From positions 5,475,696-5,539,695 of the forward strand of contig NZ_CP029551.1 of NCBI RefSeq assembly GCF_003173735.1: 64,000 nucleotides of DNA. Reading direction: 5' to 3'. This DNA comes from Methylobacterium radiodurans. GTDB lineage: Bacteria > Pseudomonadota > Alphaproteobacteria > Rhizobiales > Beijerinckiaceae. This document shows positions 1 to 9,442 of the stretch, piece after piece. A program made the translations under genes and the position numbers. Each line of letters starts with the position of its first letter. Positions within the stretch are counted from its first letter, which is position 1. The notes below the pieces were generated by a model. It did not search any database. It saw only the letters and a list, made by a program, of their open reading frames with translations, and was not told the DNA's origin.

Positions 1-751
1 GCGCCTCCCACAGGGCGACGACGTAGGCCTGGATCGCCTCGCTCGCCCGGATCCCGTGCTGGATCGACGCGGCGATTCCGGAGAGAGCGGTCGGGTCGAG
101 GATGCCGGGTTCGATGTCCGCGACCAGACGCTCGGTGTCGTGGAAGCGCGGATCGAAGGCGAGGGAGCGGCGGATGTCCGCGTTGCGCGGCGCCTCCATG
201 CCGATCTCCATCAGGAAGCGGTCGCGGGCGGCGGCCGGCAGCTCGAAGGTCTCCTCGCGCTCGACCCGGTTGCGGTCGGCGAAGACCTGGAGGTGGGGGA
301 AACGGTACTCGCGGTTGAAGGCGGTCAGGCTGCGCTCGGCCATCAGGCGGAGCAGCAGCGCGTGGACCTGCGGCCGGGCCCGGTTGATCTCGTTGAAGAA
401 GAAGATCGCGAGGTCTTCCGAGGACGCGAGCACGGGGCCGGCCTCGACGCGCGGGCGCCCGTCATCACCCAGATAGGTGTGGTAGACGAGGTCCGTCGGC
501 ATCATGTCGACCGTGCCCTCGACGCGCTCGTAGGCACCGCCCATCGCCCGGGCGACCGCACGCAGCAGCGTGGTCTTGCCGACGCCGACATCGCCCTCGA
601 GCAGGATGTGCCCGCGGGCGAAGACCGCGATCGTCACGAGCCGGACCACCGCCTCCTGCCCGAGCACGGCGCCCGAGACCGCCGCCTCGAAGCGGCGTGC
701 GGCGGCGCGCCAGTCGGTGAGCATCGCGTCGCCGCGGCGAATGTCGTTCAT
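1..751 (-). CDS. mxaR: MoxR-family AAA+ ATPase MxaR, partial
   Basis: Reading leftward from ATG at 751, the frame stays open to the window edge (250 codons), so the C-terminus is outside. A Walker A loop (GDVGVGKTTL, about residue 50) and a Walker B-like segment (IFFFNEINR, about residue 115) identify a MoxR-type AAA+ ATPase. It is the last gene visible in the order mxaF-J-G-I-R, the known position of MxaR in methylotroph mxa operons. Family knowledge: MoxR proteins act as chaperone-like ATPases needed for Ca2+ insertion or activation of methanol dehydrogenase. The gap to mxaI is 46 bp, which fits one transcript. Other accessory genes (mxaS, A, C, K, L, D) would be expected further left but are not in view. 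Confidence 0.93.
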   Translation of the reverse strand, partial: MNDIRRGDAMLTDWRAAARRFEAAVSGAVLGQEAVVRLVTIAVFARGHILLEGDVGVGKTTLLRAVARAMGGAYERVEGTVDMMPTDLVYHTYLGDDGRPRVEAGPVLASSEDLAIFFFNEINRARPQVHALLLRLMAERSLTAFNREYRFPHLQVFADRNRVEREETFELPAAARDRFLMEIGMEAPRNADIRRSLAFDPRFHDTERLVADIEPGILDPTALSGIAASIQHGIRASEAIQAYVVALWEA

Positions 752-797
752 GCCGACCTCCGTGGCGCGCCCGCGCGGGACGCGGGCGCGCGCCCGT

Positions 798-1079
798 TCA
801 GTTCGCGATCTTGGCGACGTCGTACTCGAACTTGCCGGTCTTCTTCGCGTTCTCGACCCGGCGCCTGTTGCGCTCCTCCATCGCCTTGATCGACTCGGCC
901 TGCTTGTTGAGTTCCTTCAGGTCATGCTTGGGATCGTATTTCGTGCCGGCGATCTTCTCGGGGAAGCCGGGCTTCGGCTCCCAGCAATTGCCCGGCGCCT
1001 TGCACTTGGTGCCGTCGTAGGCGAGCGCGGGGCCGGCGAGAGCCAGGGTGGCGCCGAGAGCGATGATCAGGCTGCGCAT
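798..1079 (-). CDS. mxaI: Methanol dehydrogenase small (beta) subunit MxaI
   Basis: 93 residues with a clear signal peptide (about 20 residues, ending AGPALA before YDGTKC) and a lysine-rich, charged mature chain. This is the size and composition of MxaI, the small subunit of the periplasmic alpha2-beta2 PQQ methanol dehydrogenase. Two cysteines near the mature N-terminus (KCKAPGNC) match the conserved disulfide region. It lies between mxaG and mxaR in the leftward operon. The role of the beta subunit in catalysis is not well defined in the family; it wraps around MxaF. The start at 1079 is supported by a purine-rich stretch just upstream. Confidence 0.95.
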   Translation of the reverse strand: MRSLIIALGATLALAGPALAYDGTKCKAPGNCWEPKPGFPEKIAGTKYDPKHDLKELNKQAESIKAMEERNRRRVENAKKTGKFEYDVAKIAN

Positions 1080-1160
1080 GCGTCTTCCTCCTTGGGGCAG
1101 GGTTCTTGGGGGTGGGGTTCTCGTCGCGCCGTCGTTGCGGCGCGGGGCTTCCCTCGGACG

Positions 1161-1754
1161 TCAGTTCTCCAGCGGCTTGCACTGGCCCTTGGCGTCCTGC
1201 GGGATCTTCTCGCCCTCCTTGTAGGGCGTGTAGGCTTTCTTCTGGTCGTCGTTCAGCCAGACGGCGTCGGCGACGGGGCCGGTATAGAGGTGCCGGATCC
1301 AGGCGATGACCTGCAGCACCTCGTCCGGATTCAGGTTCTCGTTGTGCGGGCCCATCATGCCGTTGGCCCCGCCCCAGATGGTGGCGAACAGGCCCGTATC
1401 CTCGGTGTTGGCCGGATAGGTCCAGTAATTGTCGTTGAGGCCCGGTCCGAGCTTGCCCTCGGCAAGATGCCCGTGGCAGCCCGAGCAGGACGTTGCGAAC
1501 AGGCTCTCGCCATTCCTGAGGCAGGACTTGTCGTCGATGTAGAGGTTCTTGCCCGTCTGGAGGAAGGTCTTCACGGCCTGCGTGTCGCGGCCTCCCTCCT
1601 TGCCCTCCGCGGTGTCCAGGGGCTCGCCCGTCACCGTGTTGCGAAGCACGATGCCCGTCTGCGGGCCGGCGCTCGGCTGGGCGAGCGCCGCGAGGCCCGC
1701 CCCGGCGAGCGCGAGGCCAAGGACGGCCGCAAGTGTTGTCTTGACGTCGATCAT
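1161..1754 (-). CDS. mxaG: Cytochrome cL, electron acceptor of methanol dehydrogenase
   Basis: 197 residues with an N-terminal signal peptide (about 25 residues, cleavage near LAQPSA) and one c-type haem site CSGCH at residues 90-94. The methionines around residues 133-134 are candidates for the axial ligand. Position (third gene after mxaF and mxaJ) and size fit cytochrome cL, which takes electrons from PQQ in MxaF and passes them to cytochrome cH and the terminal oxidase in the periplasm. The gene is 81 bp from mxaI and 34 bp from mxaJ, consistent with cotranscription. Confidence 0.96.
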   Translation of the reverse strand: MIDVKTTLAAVLGLALAGAGLAALAQPSAGPQTGIVLRNTVTGEPLDTAEGKEGGRDTQAVKTFLQTGKNLYIDDKSCLRNGESLFATSCSGCHGHLAEGKLGPGLNDNYWTYPANTEDTGLFATIWGGANGMMGPHNENLNPDEVLQVIAWIRHLYTGPVADAVWLNDDQKKAYTPYKEGEKIPQDAKGQCKPLEN

Positions 1755-1788
1755 GCAGGATTCCGGGTCGCTGTCGCGCGGGGGGGGG

Positions 1789-2685
1789 TCAGTTCGACGG
1801 GGGCGTGGTCGGTACGCCGTCCTGCTTCAGGATGGCGGCGATCTGCGGCTTGGCCTTCGCCAGAGCCGCGTCGAGCGCGTCGCGCAGGGCCGTGTCATCC
1901 CGGCGCACGCCCATCGACTGGTCGAAGCTCTGGCGCAGGGGCTGGCCGTCGCTGCGCTTGGTGTCGTCGGGCACGGGCGTCATGCGCAGCGGCACGGTCG
2001 AGTCGCGCACGTAGCGGGCGATATCCGGGGCGAAGGCCACGCCGACATCGGCCTTGCCCTGCGCGACCTCCGAGACCATCCGGGCCGGGTCGATCTGGGT
2101 GTACTGGTTGCGCGGCGCGCGGAAGTTCACCAGCGAGTAGAGGTAGGCCATGTCCTCCTCGTAGCGGCCGATGTCCTTGAGCATCGCCTCGCCGGGGGTG
2201 CCGAAGCCCACCACCATGTGGCCGATATCCTTCAGGCGCGGATCGGACCAAGATTTGATGTCGAGGCCGCTGTCGGCCTTGGTCAGGAAGACGTAGCCCG
2301 AGCGGTAATAGGGCTTGGTCGTCAGCACCCGCGGGTCGTCGCTGTCGAGCCCGACGACCACGTCGCAGGTCTTCTTGTCGAGCCCGTCCCGGACCAAGTA
2401 GATCGCGGGCTTGCCCGACCAGACGAAGACGGGCTTGCGCCCCATCGCTTCGGCGACGGCCGCCGCGATCCTGTTCTCGAGGCCGGAACCGTCCTTTATC
2501 GAGAGTGGCGGCTGCTCGGCGGCGCAGATGCGCAGGGTGTTCGGATCGGCGGGCTGCTCCGCGGGCGAGGCCTGCGCGGATCTCGCCGCCGGCTCCTGGG
2601 CCGCGGCGGTGCCCCCGAGGCAGGCCAGCGCGAGCAGCATGGCGACCGGGCGGGCGGCGCGGGATCGTGCGGTGACGCGCGACAT
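1789..2685 (-). CDS. mxaJ: MxaJ, periplasmic methanol oxidation protein
   Basis: 298 residues with a signal peptide (cleavage near GGTAAA) and a periplasmic solute-binding-protein-like fold: an N-terminal LRICAAEQPPLS strand followed by alternating blocks typical of the SBP family 3 superfamily. Gene order directly after mxaF identifies MxaJ, which is required for methanol dehydrogenase activity and is thought to help assembly or maturation of the enzyme; it is not part of the stable tetramer. A 179-bp gap separates it from mxaF and contains a short tandem repeat at the mxaF end. Confidence 0.95.
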   Translation of the reverse strand: MSRVTARSRAARPVAMLLALACLGGTAAAQEPAARSAQASPAEQPADPNTLRICAAEQPPLSIKDGSGLENRIAAAVAEAMGRKPVFVWSGKPAIYLVRDGLDKKTCDVVVGLDSDDPRVLTTKPYYRSGYVFLTKADSGLDIKSWSDPRLKDIGHMVVGFGTPGEAMLKDIGRYEEDMAYLYSLVNFRAPRNQYTQIDPARMVSEVAQGKADVGVAFAPDIARYVRDSTVPLRMTPVPDDTKRSDGQPLRQSFDQSMGVRRDDTALRDALDAALAKAKPQIAAILKQDGVPTTPPSN

Positions 2686-2839
2686 GGATCGTCTTCCGTT
2701 TCCTCGGGAATTACTCGGCGACGGCGGTGCGGCCGGGCATGGCGTGCCCGCGATGGTCGCACCCGCGCGTCTCGTGGAGGCCCCGCCGGCCGGTGGCCGG
2801 CGGGGGTTCGGCCGGGCTCTTCAGACCCTGTCGGCCGGG

Positions 2840-2873
2840 CTCACTTGCAGGCTCACTTGCAGGCTCACTTGGC
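2840..2873. repeat. 12-bp tandem repeat overlapping the mxaF stop codon
   Basis: The unit CTCACTTGCAGG occurs at 2840 and 2852, with a partial third copy from 2864. The third copy contains the mxaF stop codon. On the coding strand each unit carries an in-frame AAG-TGA, so the last lysine codon plus stop has been copied downstream. It looks like a recent slippage expansion with no effect on the protein. Confidence 0.8.
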
Positions 2874-4748
2874 GGCCTGCTGCTCGTACTCGCCGACGTT
2901 CGGGTTGTCGTAGGGGCCCTTGCCGTCGAGCGAGAACACCATCACGCCGCCGCCCATCTGGGTGTAGTTGGCGAGCTTCTTGAAGGCGCCGACCGCACCG
3001 AGGCCCGCGGTCGGATCGGCGAGGTCGAACACCAGGCCGACGCCCGGCCAGCCGCCGACGCCGTAGTAGATGGCGACGTACTGCGTGCCCTTGTGGTTGT
3101 AGGTGATCGGGTAGCCGATCGCGCCCGACGGCAGCTTGAACTTCCAGAGGAGGTCGCCGTTCTCGGAGTTGCGCGCCTTGATGAAGCCGTCGAGGGTTCC
3201 GTAGAGGACGAGGTCGCCGGCGGTCGCCGTCGTGCCGCCCCAGACCGCGAAGCGCTCCATCTTCTCCCAGTTGAACTTGCCCGTGATCGCGTTGTAGCTC
3301 TTGATCTGGCCAAGTCCCTCGTAGTTCTGCCGATCACCCTTCGGGCCCGGATACATGTTCAGCGTCGCGCCGACGAAGAACTGACCCGCCCGATAGGGCA
3401 GCATGAAGGGCTCCCAATCCATGCAGATGTGGTTGATGCCCATGTAGAAGGCCTGGCGCTTCGGGTCGTACGAGTCGTGGCCCTGGTTGTGGTAGCCCAT
3501 CGCCGAGGGGCAGATGTCCTTGGCGAGATGGTCCATGCGCGTGCCGTATTCGGGGTCGCGCACCGGCTGGCCGGTCTTCAGGTCAACCGACTTGAAGACG
3601 TTGACGGTGTCGTCGATCTTGTTGGCCGAGACCAGCGAGCCGTCCGTGCGGTCAAGGGTGTAGACGATGCCGTTGCGGTCCGGGTGGGTGAGGAGCTTCC
3701 TCATCTTCCCGTCCTTGTCCTTCTGGTCGGACAGCATCATCACGTTGACGCCGGCGTAATCCCACTCGTCGTGGGGCGTCTTCTGGTAGCCGAACTTCGC
3801 CTCGCCCGTGTCGGCGTCGCGGCCGAAGATGGTCATCGTCCACTTGTTGTCGCCCGGCCGCATGGTCTCGTTCCACGGCGCCGGATTGCCGGTGCCGAAG
3901 TAGATCAGGTTCGTGCCGGGATCGTAGGCGTACCAGCCCCAGTTGGTGCCACCGCCGATCTTCCAGGCGTCACCCTCCCAGGTTGCCGTACCGAGGCCCT
4001 TCTGGCCGTAATGGGCGTTCTTGATGTTGAAGTCGTCGGCGAGCAGCAGGTCCTTGTCCGGGCCGGTGGCGTAGGCGCGCCACTTCTGCTCACCGGTCTT
4101 CACGTCGTAGGCGGTGAGATAGCCGCGCACGCCGAGCTCGGCGCCGGACGATCCGATGATGACCTTGTCCTTCACCACGTAGGGCGCGATGGTCAGCGTC
4201 GAGCCGACCTTGATGTCGGAGTTCTCGACCTTCCACACGGTCTCGCCGGTCTCGGCGTTGAGCGCCGCCACGTGGCCGTCGAGTTGGGTCTTCAGGATCA
4301 GGGCCGGGGTCTTGCCGTCACCGGGCCAGTAGGCGAGGCCGCGGTTGACGAGGTCGCAGCAGGCGACCGCGCGGGCGGCCGGGTTCTGCTTGGGCTTGTC
4401 CTGCCAGAGGATCCGGCCCGGATCGTCGAGATCGAGCGCGAACGTATTGTTCGGGAAGGAGGTGTGGACGTACATCTTGTTGCCGACGACGAGCGGCGCG
4501 CCCTCGTGGCCGTTAAGCAGACCGGTCGAGAAACTCCAAGAAACCTTGAGGTTCTTGACGTTGTCCTTGTTGATCTGTGTCAGCTCGCTGTAATTGTTCG
4601 AGTCGTAGTTCTTCCCGGGCATGACCCAGTTATCTTCGCTCTTCGCCATATCGACGAGCTTGTCGTTCGCCTGAGCGGCGGCGGCGAGCGCGAACGGCGC
4701 CACCGCCATCATCGCAACGAGCGAGACCGAATTCATGAGCCTCTTCAT
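2865..4748 (-). CDS. mxaF: Methanol dehydrogenase large (alpha) subunit MxaF, Ca2+-dependent
   Basis: 627 residues with a cleavable signal peptide (about 27 residues, AAAAQA). PQQ enzyme hallmarks are present: the adjacent cysteines C130-C131 (VACCDLV), repeated Trp-docking beta-propeller blades (for example TGETVWK and TGEQKWR), and the catalytic aspartate in DEWDYAGVN (D330). Two residues after that aspartate is alanine (A332), the signature of calcium-type MxaF; lanthanide-type XoxF has a second aspartate there. The enzyme oxidises methanol to formaldehyde in the periplasm and passes electrons to MxaG. It is the first gene of the operon, with a methylotroph-type promoter about 170 bp upstream. 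Confidence 0.98.
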   Translation of the reverse strand: MKRLMNSVSLVAMMAVAPFALAAAAQANDKLVDMAKSEDNWVMPGKNYDSNNYSELTQINKDNVKNLKVSWSFSTGLLNGHEGAPLVVGNKMYVHTSFPNNTFALDLDDPGRILWQDKPKQNPAARAVACCDLVNRGLAYWPGDGKTPALILKTQLDGHVAALNAETGETVWKVENSDIKVGSTLTIAPYVVKDKVIIGSSGAELGVRGYLTAYDVKTGEQKWRAYATGPDKDLLLADDFNIKNAHYGQKGLGTATWEGDAWKIGGGTNWGWYAYDPGTNLIYFGTGNPAPWNETMRPGDNKWTMTIFGRDADTGEAKFGYQKTPHDEWDYAGVNVMMLSDQKDKDGKMRKLLTHPDRNGIVYTLDRTDGSLVSANKIDDTVNVFKSVDLKTGQPVRDPEYGTRMDHLAKDICPSAMGYHNQGHDSYDPKRQAFYMGINHICMDWEPFMLPYRAGQFFVGATLNMYPGPKGDRQNYEGLGQIKSYNAITGKFNWEKMERFAVWGGTTATAGDLVLYGTLDGFIKARNSENGDLLWKFKLPSGAIGYPITYNHKGTQYVAIYYGVGGWPGVGLVFDLADPTAGLGAVGAFKKLANYTQMGGGVMVFSLDGKGPYDNPNVGEYEQQAAK

Positions 4749-4916
4749 ATGCGTCTCCTGGCCATCTCGTTCCGTCTCTCGACCAAGCGGTCACGCGGAA
4801 CCTCTGATCCGGAAGCCTGAAGCAGCCCAAGCCCTTCGGAGGCTCGAAGTATCTATAAGAACATCTCAGAAGAGACTTATCTTATAAAAGCCTTATTACT
4901 GCTTCAGTCCCTTGTA

Positions 4917-4946
4917 TGTCTAGGACCATATGCAGGCCGATGTCTT
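4917..4946 (-). promoter_or_regulatory. mxaF promoter
   Basis: On the minus strand, AAGACA (4946-4941) is separated by 18 bp from TAGACA (4922-4917). This is close to the -35 AAGACA / -10 TAGAAA elements described for the mxaF promoter of Methylobacterium extorquens. It implies a leader of roughly 160 nt before the mxaF ATG at 4748. The leader (4749-4910) is AT-richer than its surroundings. The gap 4749-5117 holds no other gene. Confidence 0.75.
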
Positions 4947-5117
4947 CAGGGAAACGGTTATTTTTCGCCGGGAAGATCCGGCAAATAGCGCCAGTACTTT
5001 TCGCATGCGTCGGCAGAGTTCTTGACCGGATCCGCGCTCCCGTCGAAGAAAGGGTATCGGCGGGGCGTGTCACGCCGGCATCGGGGCCCGCGAACTCGGG
5101 GCTTGGAGGCGTCGCGG

Positions 5118-5954
5118 ATGGGGGAGTCATCGCGCCTGCGTGGGTCGTGCGGGTCGAAGAGCCGGTTCGGGCTCGCGCGGCTCGGCCTCCTGCTCGCCGG
5201 CGCAACCTGCGGGGCCGAGGCGGCGGAGCGGGTGCAGGAGGCCGCGCTCTATCCCCGCGACGGGCGGCGCGAGATGAGCGGCGAGGATTTCAGCCGATAT
5301 CCCGGTGCGGGCACGCTCTGGTGCCGGCGCCGGGACGGCGTGCCGCAGAAGGCTGCCGCCGCTTGGCTCGTCGGCGCACCCGACCTCGTCGTCCTGAACG
5401 CGCACAATTTTCGCGACCGGCGCCTCGCGGAGACGCGCTCCGTTTCCGATTGCTTCTTCCAGATCGGCGGCCGGAACTACGATTTCATCGCGTCTTCGCT
5501 GCGGCTCGGCACGCCCGCGGGCGCGCAGGCGCTGCATATCACCGATGACTGGGCGCTGCTGCGGCTCGCCAGCCCGGCCGCAGATGTGCGCCCGCAGCCG
5601 GTGCCCGACCCGCCCGACCTCTCCGTCGGCCCGGTCGCATTGCCCGTCACGATGGTTTCTCCAGCCGGGCACGAGAACTACCGCGGAGGTGCCAGCCTCG
5701 AATCCTGCACGATCCGGCAGATCGACGCCCCGAGCGAGGACGCGATCCGGCGCGTCCGGCACGATTGCAACGACGGCTACGGCGGCTCCGGGTCCGGGCT
5801 GTTCGATGAAGCCGGGCGGCTTATCGCCCTGCAGAGCGCGTCGCTCTCGATGAACTCGCGCCGCACCTTCGATATCGAGTTCCACTACGGTTCGGCGCTG
5901 TTGTTCGAGGGCGAACTCGCGGCCGCCGTCCGGGCGGCCCTCTCGAAGCGTTGA
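5118..5954 (+). CDS. Secreted trypsin-like serine protease domain protein
   Basis: 278 residues from the ATG at 5118, chosen because it places a signal peptide (hydrophobic LARLGLLLAGA, cleavage near AEA) at the N-terminus; longer starts upstream add unlikely Arg-rich sequence. A trypsin-like triad is visible: His in LNAHNF, Asp in ITDDWALL, and the nucleophile region GYGGSGSGLFD. This resembles chymotrypsin-fold secreted or periplasmic proteases of alphaproteobacteria. It diverges from mxaF and shares the intergenic region. The substrate is unknown. A degenerate member lacking activity is possible, but all three catalytic positions appear intact. Confidence 0.75.
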   Translation: MGESSRLRGSCGSKSRFGLARLGLLLAGATCGAEAAERVQEAALYPRDGRREMSGEDFSRYPGAGTLWCRRRDGVPQKAAAAWLVGAPDLVVLNAHNFRDRRLAETRSVSDCFFQIGGRNYDFIASSLRLGTPAGAQALHITDDWALLRLASPAADVRPQPVPDPPDLSVGPVALPVTMVSPAGHENYRGGASLESCTIRQIDAPSEDAIRRVRHDCNDGYGGSGSGLFDEAGRLIALQSASLSMNSRRTFDIEFHYGSALLFEGELAAAVRAALSKR

Positions 5955-6403
5955 TCCCGGCCTTTCCGCTGCCGCCCCCCTACGGCGGCCTCGTTGCGCG
6001 CGAAAGTTGCCAAATTTTTTCAACAATCGTTCCAGTTTTATTTTGGCCATATTCCAACCATTGCAATCTCCTCTGATCAATAGTGAGCTGAAATGAAGAA
6101 TTTAGTCTCAACAGCGTCCTTCCAGTCGACCCGCTCGGCGGAAAGACGTTGCCATGGCGGCGACAGCGTCGCGGCATCCGGATGAGCGTGGGGACGCATG
6201 TGGACGGCAGTCGGAAAGGTCGATCACCCGACGTCAAGCGTGGCGACGAGGCTGCATCCGCGATGTTCGAGGTGGAGGCGCGGAGGATTGCGGCCTCGGC
6301 AATCTCGGCTCAGGGTCGTGCGACACACGGCCTCTTCTGTCCGGGCACGGCCCGGGAAGACTTCGGATCCTGGCAGGCGGCGCGCCGCTTCCGGAACGCT
6401 CCG
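5955..6403. other. Intergenic stretch without a convincing gene
   Basis: About 450 bases. The first 150 are unusually AT-rich for this genome (runs of T near 6012-6050), which suggests promoter or regulatory DNA. The longer reading frames crossing it have arginine-rich, non-conserved translations and look like chance frames. No RNA gene was recognised. Confidence 0.5.
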
Positions 6404-6940
6404 ATGATCGCGCGGCGCCGCGTCCCCCCAGACCTTGCGCTCACGAGGGCGCTCAAGGGTGCCCGCTCTGGCGCCCTCATGGGTGCCCTCATGGGCGTGT
6501 TCATCGGATGGCCGGGTTTGGGACGTGCCATGAGCGTCGAGGACGGGTCCGACGCGGGGCTCCGGACGGAGGACGCACGGATGGTCCTGGACCTGATCGG
6601 CCGCCACCTGAACAGCCCGGACGCGAAGGTCTCGGCGCTTCGCCGAAGCGAGGGCCGGACGATCTGCGGATCTGTGGACGTGAAGAACCGCGACGGTCTG
6701 TACACGGGACCGCGCGGCTTCGTGGTCGATCTGGCGAACGACACATTCGACCGGGTACCAGACGGACCAGAGCTTCTCAGCGCACGGCCCCGTGCCACCT
6801 ACGAGCGTCTTGAGAGGCAGCGACAACTCTACTTTAGATTGTGCCTCGATCAGCAGTCGGAGAGCCCACCCTGCTCTCAGCGCAAGACTTGGCCTGTGGA
6901 TGACTGGCCCGTTCTGCGCGGCCATCTGGAGGAGGGCTAG
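6404..6940 (+). CDS. Hypothetical secreted or membrane-anchored protein
   Basis: 178 residues from ATG 6404. A hydrophobic segment with two GALMGALMG turns (residues about 23-40) looks like a signal peptide or anchor. The C-terminal part contains CGSVDVKNRDGLYTGPRGF, a pattern seen in small uncharacterised alphaproteobacterial exported proteins. The frame extends upstream to 6149, but that part is compositionally poor, so the later start is preferred. Function unknown. Neighbours give no clear hint. Confidence 0.55.
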   Translation: MIARRRVPPDLALTRALKGARSGALMGALMGVFIGWPGLGRAMSVEDGSDAGLRTEDARMVLDLIGRHLNSPDAKVSALRRSEGRTICGSVDVKNRDGLYTGPRGFVVDLANDTFDRVPDGPELLSARPRATYERLERQRQLYFRLCLDQQSESPPCSQRKTWPVDDWPVLRGHLEEG

Positions 6941-7414
6941 CCAGGGCTCGACAAGCCGCCGGAGCGACCGGGGGGAGGCGTGGAAGCACCGATCGCATCT
7001 CGCGCCGCCCGACGGAGCGGGTCTCTACCGCCCGCCGGCAATGTTCACGCCTTGCGGTCGACCGACATCGGACCGTGCGTTCAGTCCGGCTCCTCCGCTT
7101 CATGCGGCTGCTCATCTCCGCCTTGACCCTTGAGACGACGGAGCGAGAAATTCGAACACCAGCCGGCTCGGCCAGACTATCGCGCGCGGACCTTGCGGCT
7201 CTTGGGGCCGGTCCGGTCCGCCCCCGACGGGCAGGCTCGATCTGTCACCGGAAGTCCGGCGGCATCCCCTCGATGGAGGAGGCGACGGGGACAGCACCGG
7301 AGCTAGGCTCGCCGTCCATTCACCGGCCCGGCACGGGCGGAGCTTCCACACGATGCGGTCCCGTTGCGCGGGCGGGGCTTCTCCGCACCGCCCCCGGATC
7401 GCCTGAGATCCGCC
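6941..7414. other. Intergenic stretch, nothing recognised
   Basis: About 470 bases. Only Arg/Pro-rich chance frames cross it. No repeat, terminator with a T-tract or RNA gene was evident. Confidence 0.45.
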
Positions 7415-7579
7415 ATGGCCTATCTCGCCCTCGCCACCGCAGCCCTGATCCTCGGCACCGGCCTTGCCCAGACCGCAGTGCGGCGCCCGCTCGCGGCCGA
7501 ACGTCTGGAGATGGCGGCCGGCACGCTGCTTGTGACGGGTCTTGCCCTGCTCGGCACCGGCCTTCCGCTCTTCCGCTGA
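7415..7579 (+). CDS. Small membrane protein
   Basis: 54 residues starting MAYLALATAALILG. Two hydrophobic segments (residues about 3-19 and 35-51) flank a short charged linker with RRPLAAER. No family was recognised. It could be a small two-helix inner-membrane protein. It may be longer in frame from 7364 (71 residues), but the added residues are low-quality. Confidence 0.45.
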   Translation: MAYLALATAALILGTGLAQTAVRRPLAAERLEMAAGTLLVTGLALLGTGLPLFR

Positions 7580-7791
7580 CCGGGCTGCAAGTGCCCGGGC
7601 TGCAGGTATCTGCAGGATAGGGCGTGCCAATCTGCGACACGGCGCCAGGAACGCCCGCGCGCGTGGCGGGTTGGATGTCGCCCCGGTCTTGCCTATGACG
7701 GGTCCTATCCCAGGGAAGGATCCGGGTCACCGTCTCCGCGCCCCTGCAGCGCGGCGACGAGCCGCCCTGTCGCCCGCACCCACCCCGATCC

Positions 7792-9285
7792 ATGCCCGAG
7801 GAAGGTTCCCCAGTTTTGAGCGACAGCCGGAACGAGGAGCGGATCAACCGGGAACTCGCCCGGTTCGGCAACGGGCCGGACCCGTTCGCGGCGGCCGTGC
7901 GGACCACACGGATGCCGATGCTGATCACGGATCCGCGCCAGCCCGACAACCCGATCATCTTCGTCAACCGCGCCTTCGAGAGGCTCACGGGCTACACCCG
8001 GGCGGAGATCCTAGGACATAATTGCCGCTTCCTCCAAGGTCCCGAGACCGACCGAGAGGCCGTGTCCCGGATCCGCGACGCGGTCGAGCGCCGGGTCCCG
8101 ATCGAGATCGAACTCCTGAACCATCGCAAGGACGGCTCGGTCTTCTGGAACCGCCTCCTCGTCTCGCCGGTCTTCGACGACGACGGGGAGCTGACCTACT
8201 TCTTCGCCTCGCAGTTCGACGTGACGCTGGAGCGCGACCGGCTGGTCCGCCTTCAGCGCGACCGCGACGCCCTGGAGGCCGAGGTCGGCAAGCGGGCGCT
8301 CGACCTCAGCCGCAGCGAGGAGCGCCTGCGCTTCGCCCTGCGGGCGGGCCGGCTCGGGTCCTGGACCCTCGATCTCGACGCCCGGCGCCTGATGGCCTCG
8401 GACGAGTGCCGGCGGATCTTCGGCGCGAGCCCCGGCGACGCCTTCGGATACGACCAGCTCGTCGCGACGGTGCATCCGGACGACCGGGCCCGGATGCAGG
8501 CCGAGATGGAGCGCTGCATCGCCGAGCGGGCCGACTACGACATCGAGTACCGCATCGTCACGGCCCAGGGCGAGATCCGCTGGCTACTGGTGCGGGGACG
8601 GCCGACCTATCAGGCGGACGGCACGCCGCTCTACATGGCGGGCGTGATCCTCGACTTCACCGACCGGAAGCGGGCGGAGGAGCACCGGGACCTCTTGGCG
8701 CGCGAGCTGAGCCACCGGGTCAAGAACACGCTGGCCACCGTCCAGTCGATCGCCCGGCAGACCCTGCGCAGCGCCGGCTCGGTCGGGGAGGCTGGCACCG
8801 TGCTGGAGGCGCGCATCCAGTCGCTCGCCGCGGCCAACGACGTGCTGACCCGCGAAGGCGGCGACTGGGCGACTCTGGCCGAGGTGGTGACCGCGGCCCT
8901 CAAGCCCTTCGGCGTCGAGCAGACCCACCGGTTCAAGACGGGCGGCCCGAAGATCCAGCTCGCCCCACGGGTGGCCCTGGCCTTCTCGCTCGCCCTGCAC
9001 GAACTCTCGACCAACTCGGTCAAGTACGGCGCGCTCTCCGCCGACGGCGGGCGCGTCCTGGTGAGCTGGGACATCGTGCTAGGCGCGCAGCCGCCCCATC
9101 TCTGGTTCCAGTGGCAGGAGGTCGGCGGCCCGGATGTCTCGGTGCCGGACCGAAAGGGGTTCGGCAGCCGGATGATCGAGTGGGCGCTCGCCAAGGAGAT
9201 CAGCGGCACGGCCGAGATCGAGTACCGACCGCGCGGCCTCGTCTTCGTGGCCGAGGCGCCGCTCCCCGCGATCGTGCAGGAGTAG
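7792..9285 (+). CDS. LOV-PAS HWE-family histidine kinase (blue-light sensor)
   Basis: 497 residues. The N-terminal PAS domain is a LOV photosensor: GHNCRFLQG carries C78, the cysteine that forms the flavin adduct under blue light. A short coiled linker (about 150-185) leads to a second PAS domain (about 190-300). The kinase core is of the HWE/HisKA_2 type, with phospho-acceptor H308 in ELSHRVKNTL and an N-box LHELSTNSVKYGAL. Soluble, cytoplasmic. Such kinases usually signal to separately encoded single-domain or PhyR-type regulators; none is adjacent. A TTG at 7816 preceded by GAGGAAGG is an alternative start that would still keep the LOV domain complete. Confidence 0.9.
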   Translation: MPEEGSPVLSDSRNEERINRELARFGNGPDPFAAAVRTTRMPMLITDPRQPDNPIIFVNRAFERLTGYTRAEILGHNCRFLQGPETDREAVSRIRDAVERRVPIEIELLNHRKDGSVFWNRLLVSPVFDDDGELTYFFASQFDVTLERDRLVRLQRDRDALEAEVGKRALDLSRSEERLRFALRAGRLGSWTLDLDARRLMASDECRRIFGASPGDAFGYDQLVATVHPDDRARMQAEMERCIAERADYDIEYRIVTAQGEIRWLLVRGRPTYQADGTPLYMAGVILDFTDRKRAEEHRDLLARELSHRVKNTLATVQSIARQTLRSAGSVGEAGTVLEARIQSLAAANDVLTREGGDWATLAEVVTAALKPFGVEQTHRFKTGGPKIQLAPRVALAFSLALHELSTNSVKYGALSADGGRVLVSWDIVLGAQPPHLWFQWQEVGGPDVSVPDRKGFGSRMIEWALAKEISGTAEIEYRPRGLVFVAEAPLPAIVQE

Positions 9286-9442
9286 CGCCCGCAGCCGCTC
9301 CCATCGGCACCGCACCTTCGGACTAGCCCGGAGAGGAGAGCAGCCTACCCGTTAAGAAGCGTTACGCTCCGTGCTGCGGCGCGACATGCTCCTGCCCATG
9401 CGCGGTAGCGGATCCGCCACGCCGCGGAGGGAGAGCTTCACC

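Noticed and set aside
2727..4820. 697-codon plus-strand open frame across mxaF
   Set aside because: It is antisense to a certain mxaF gene; the translation is Arg/Val/His-rich without domains, a usual shadow in high-GC DNA.
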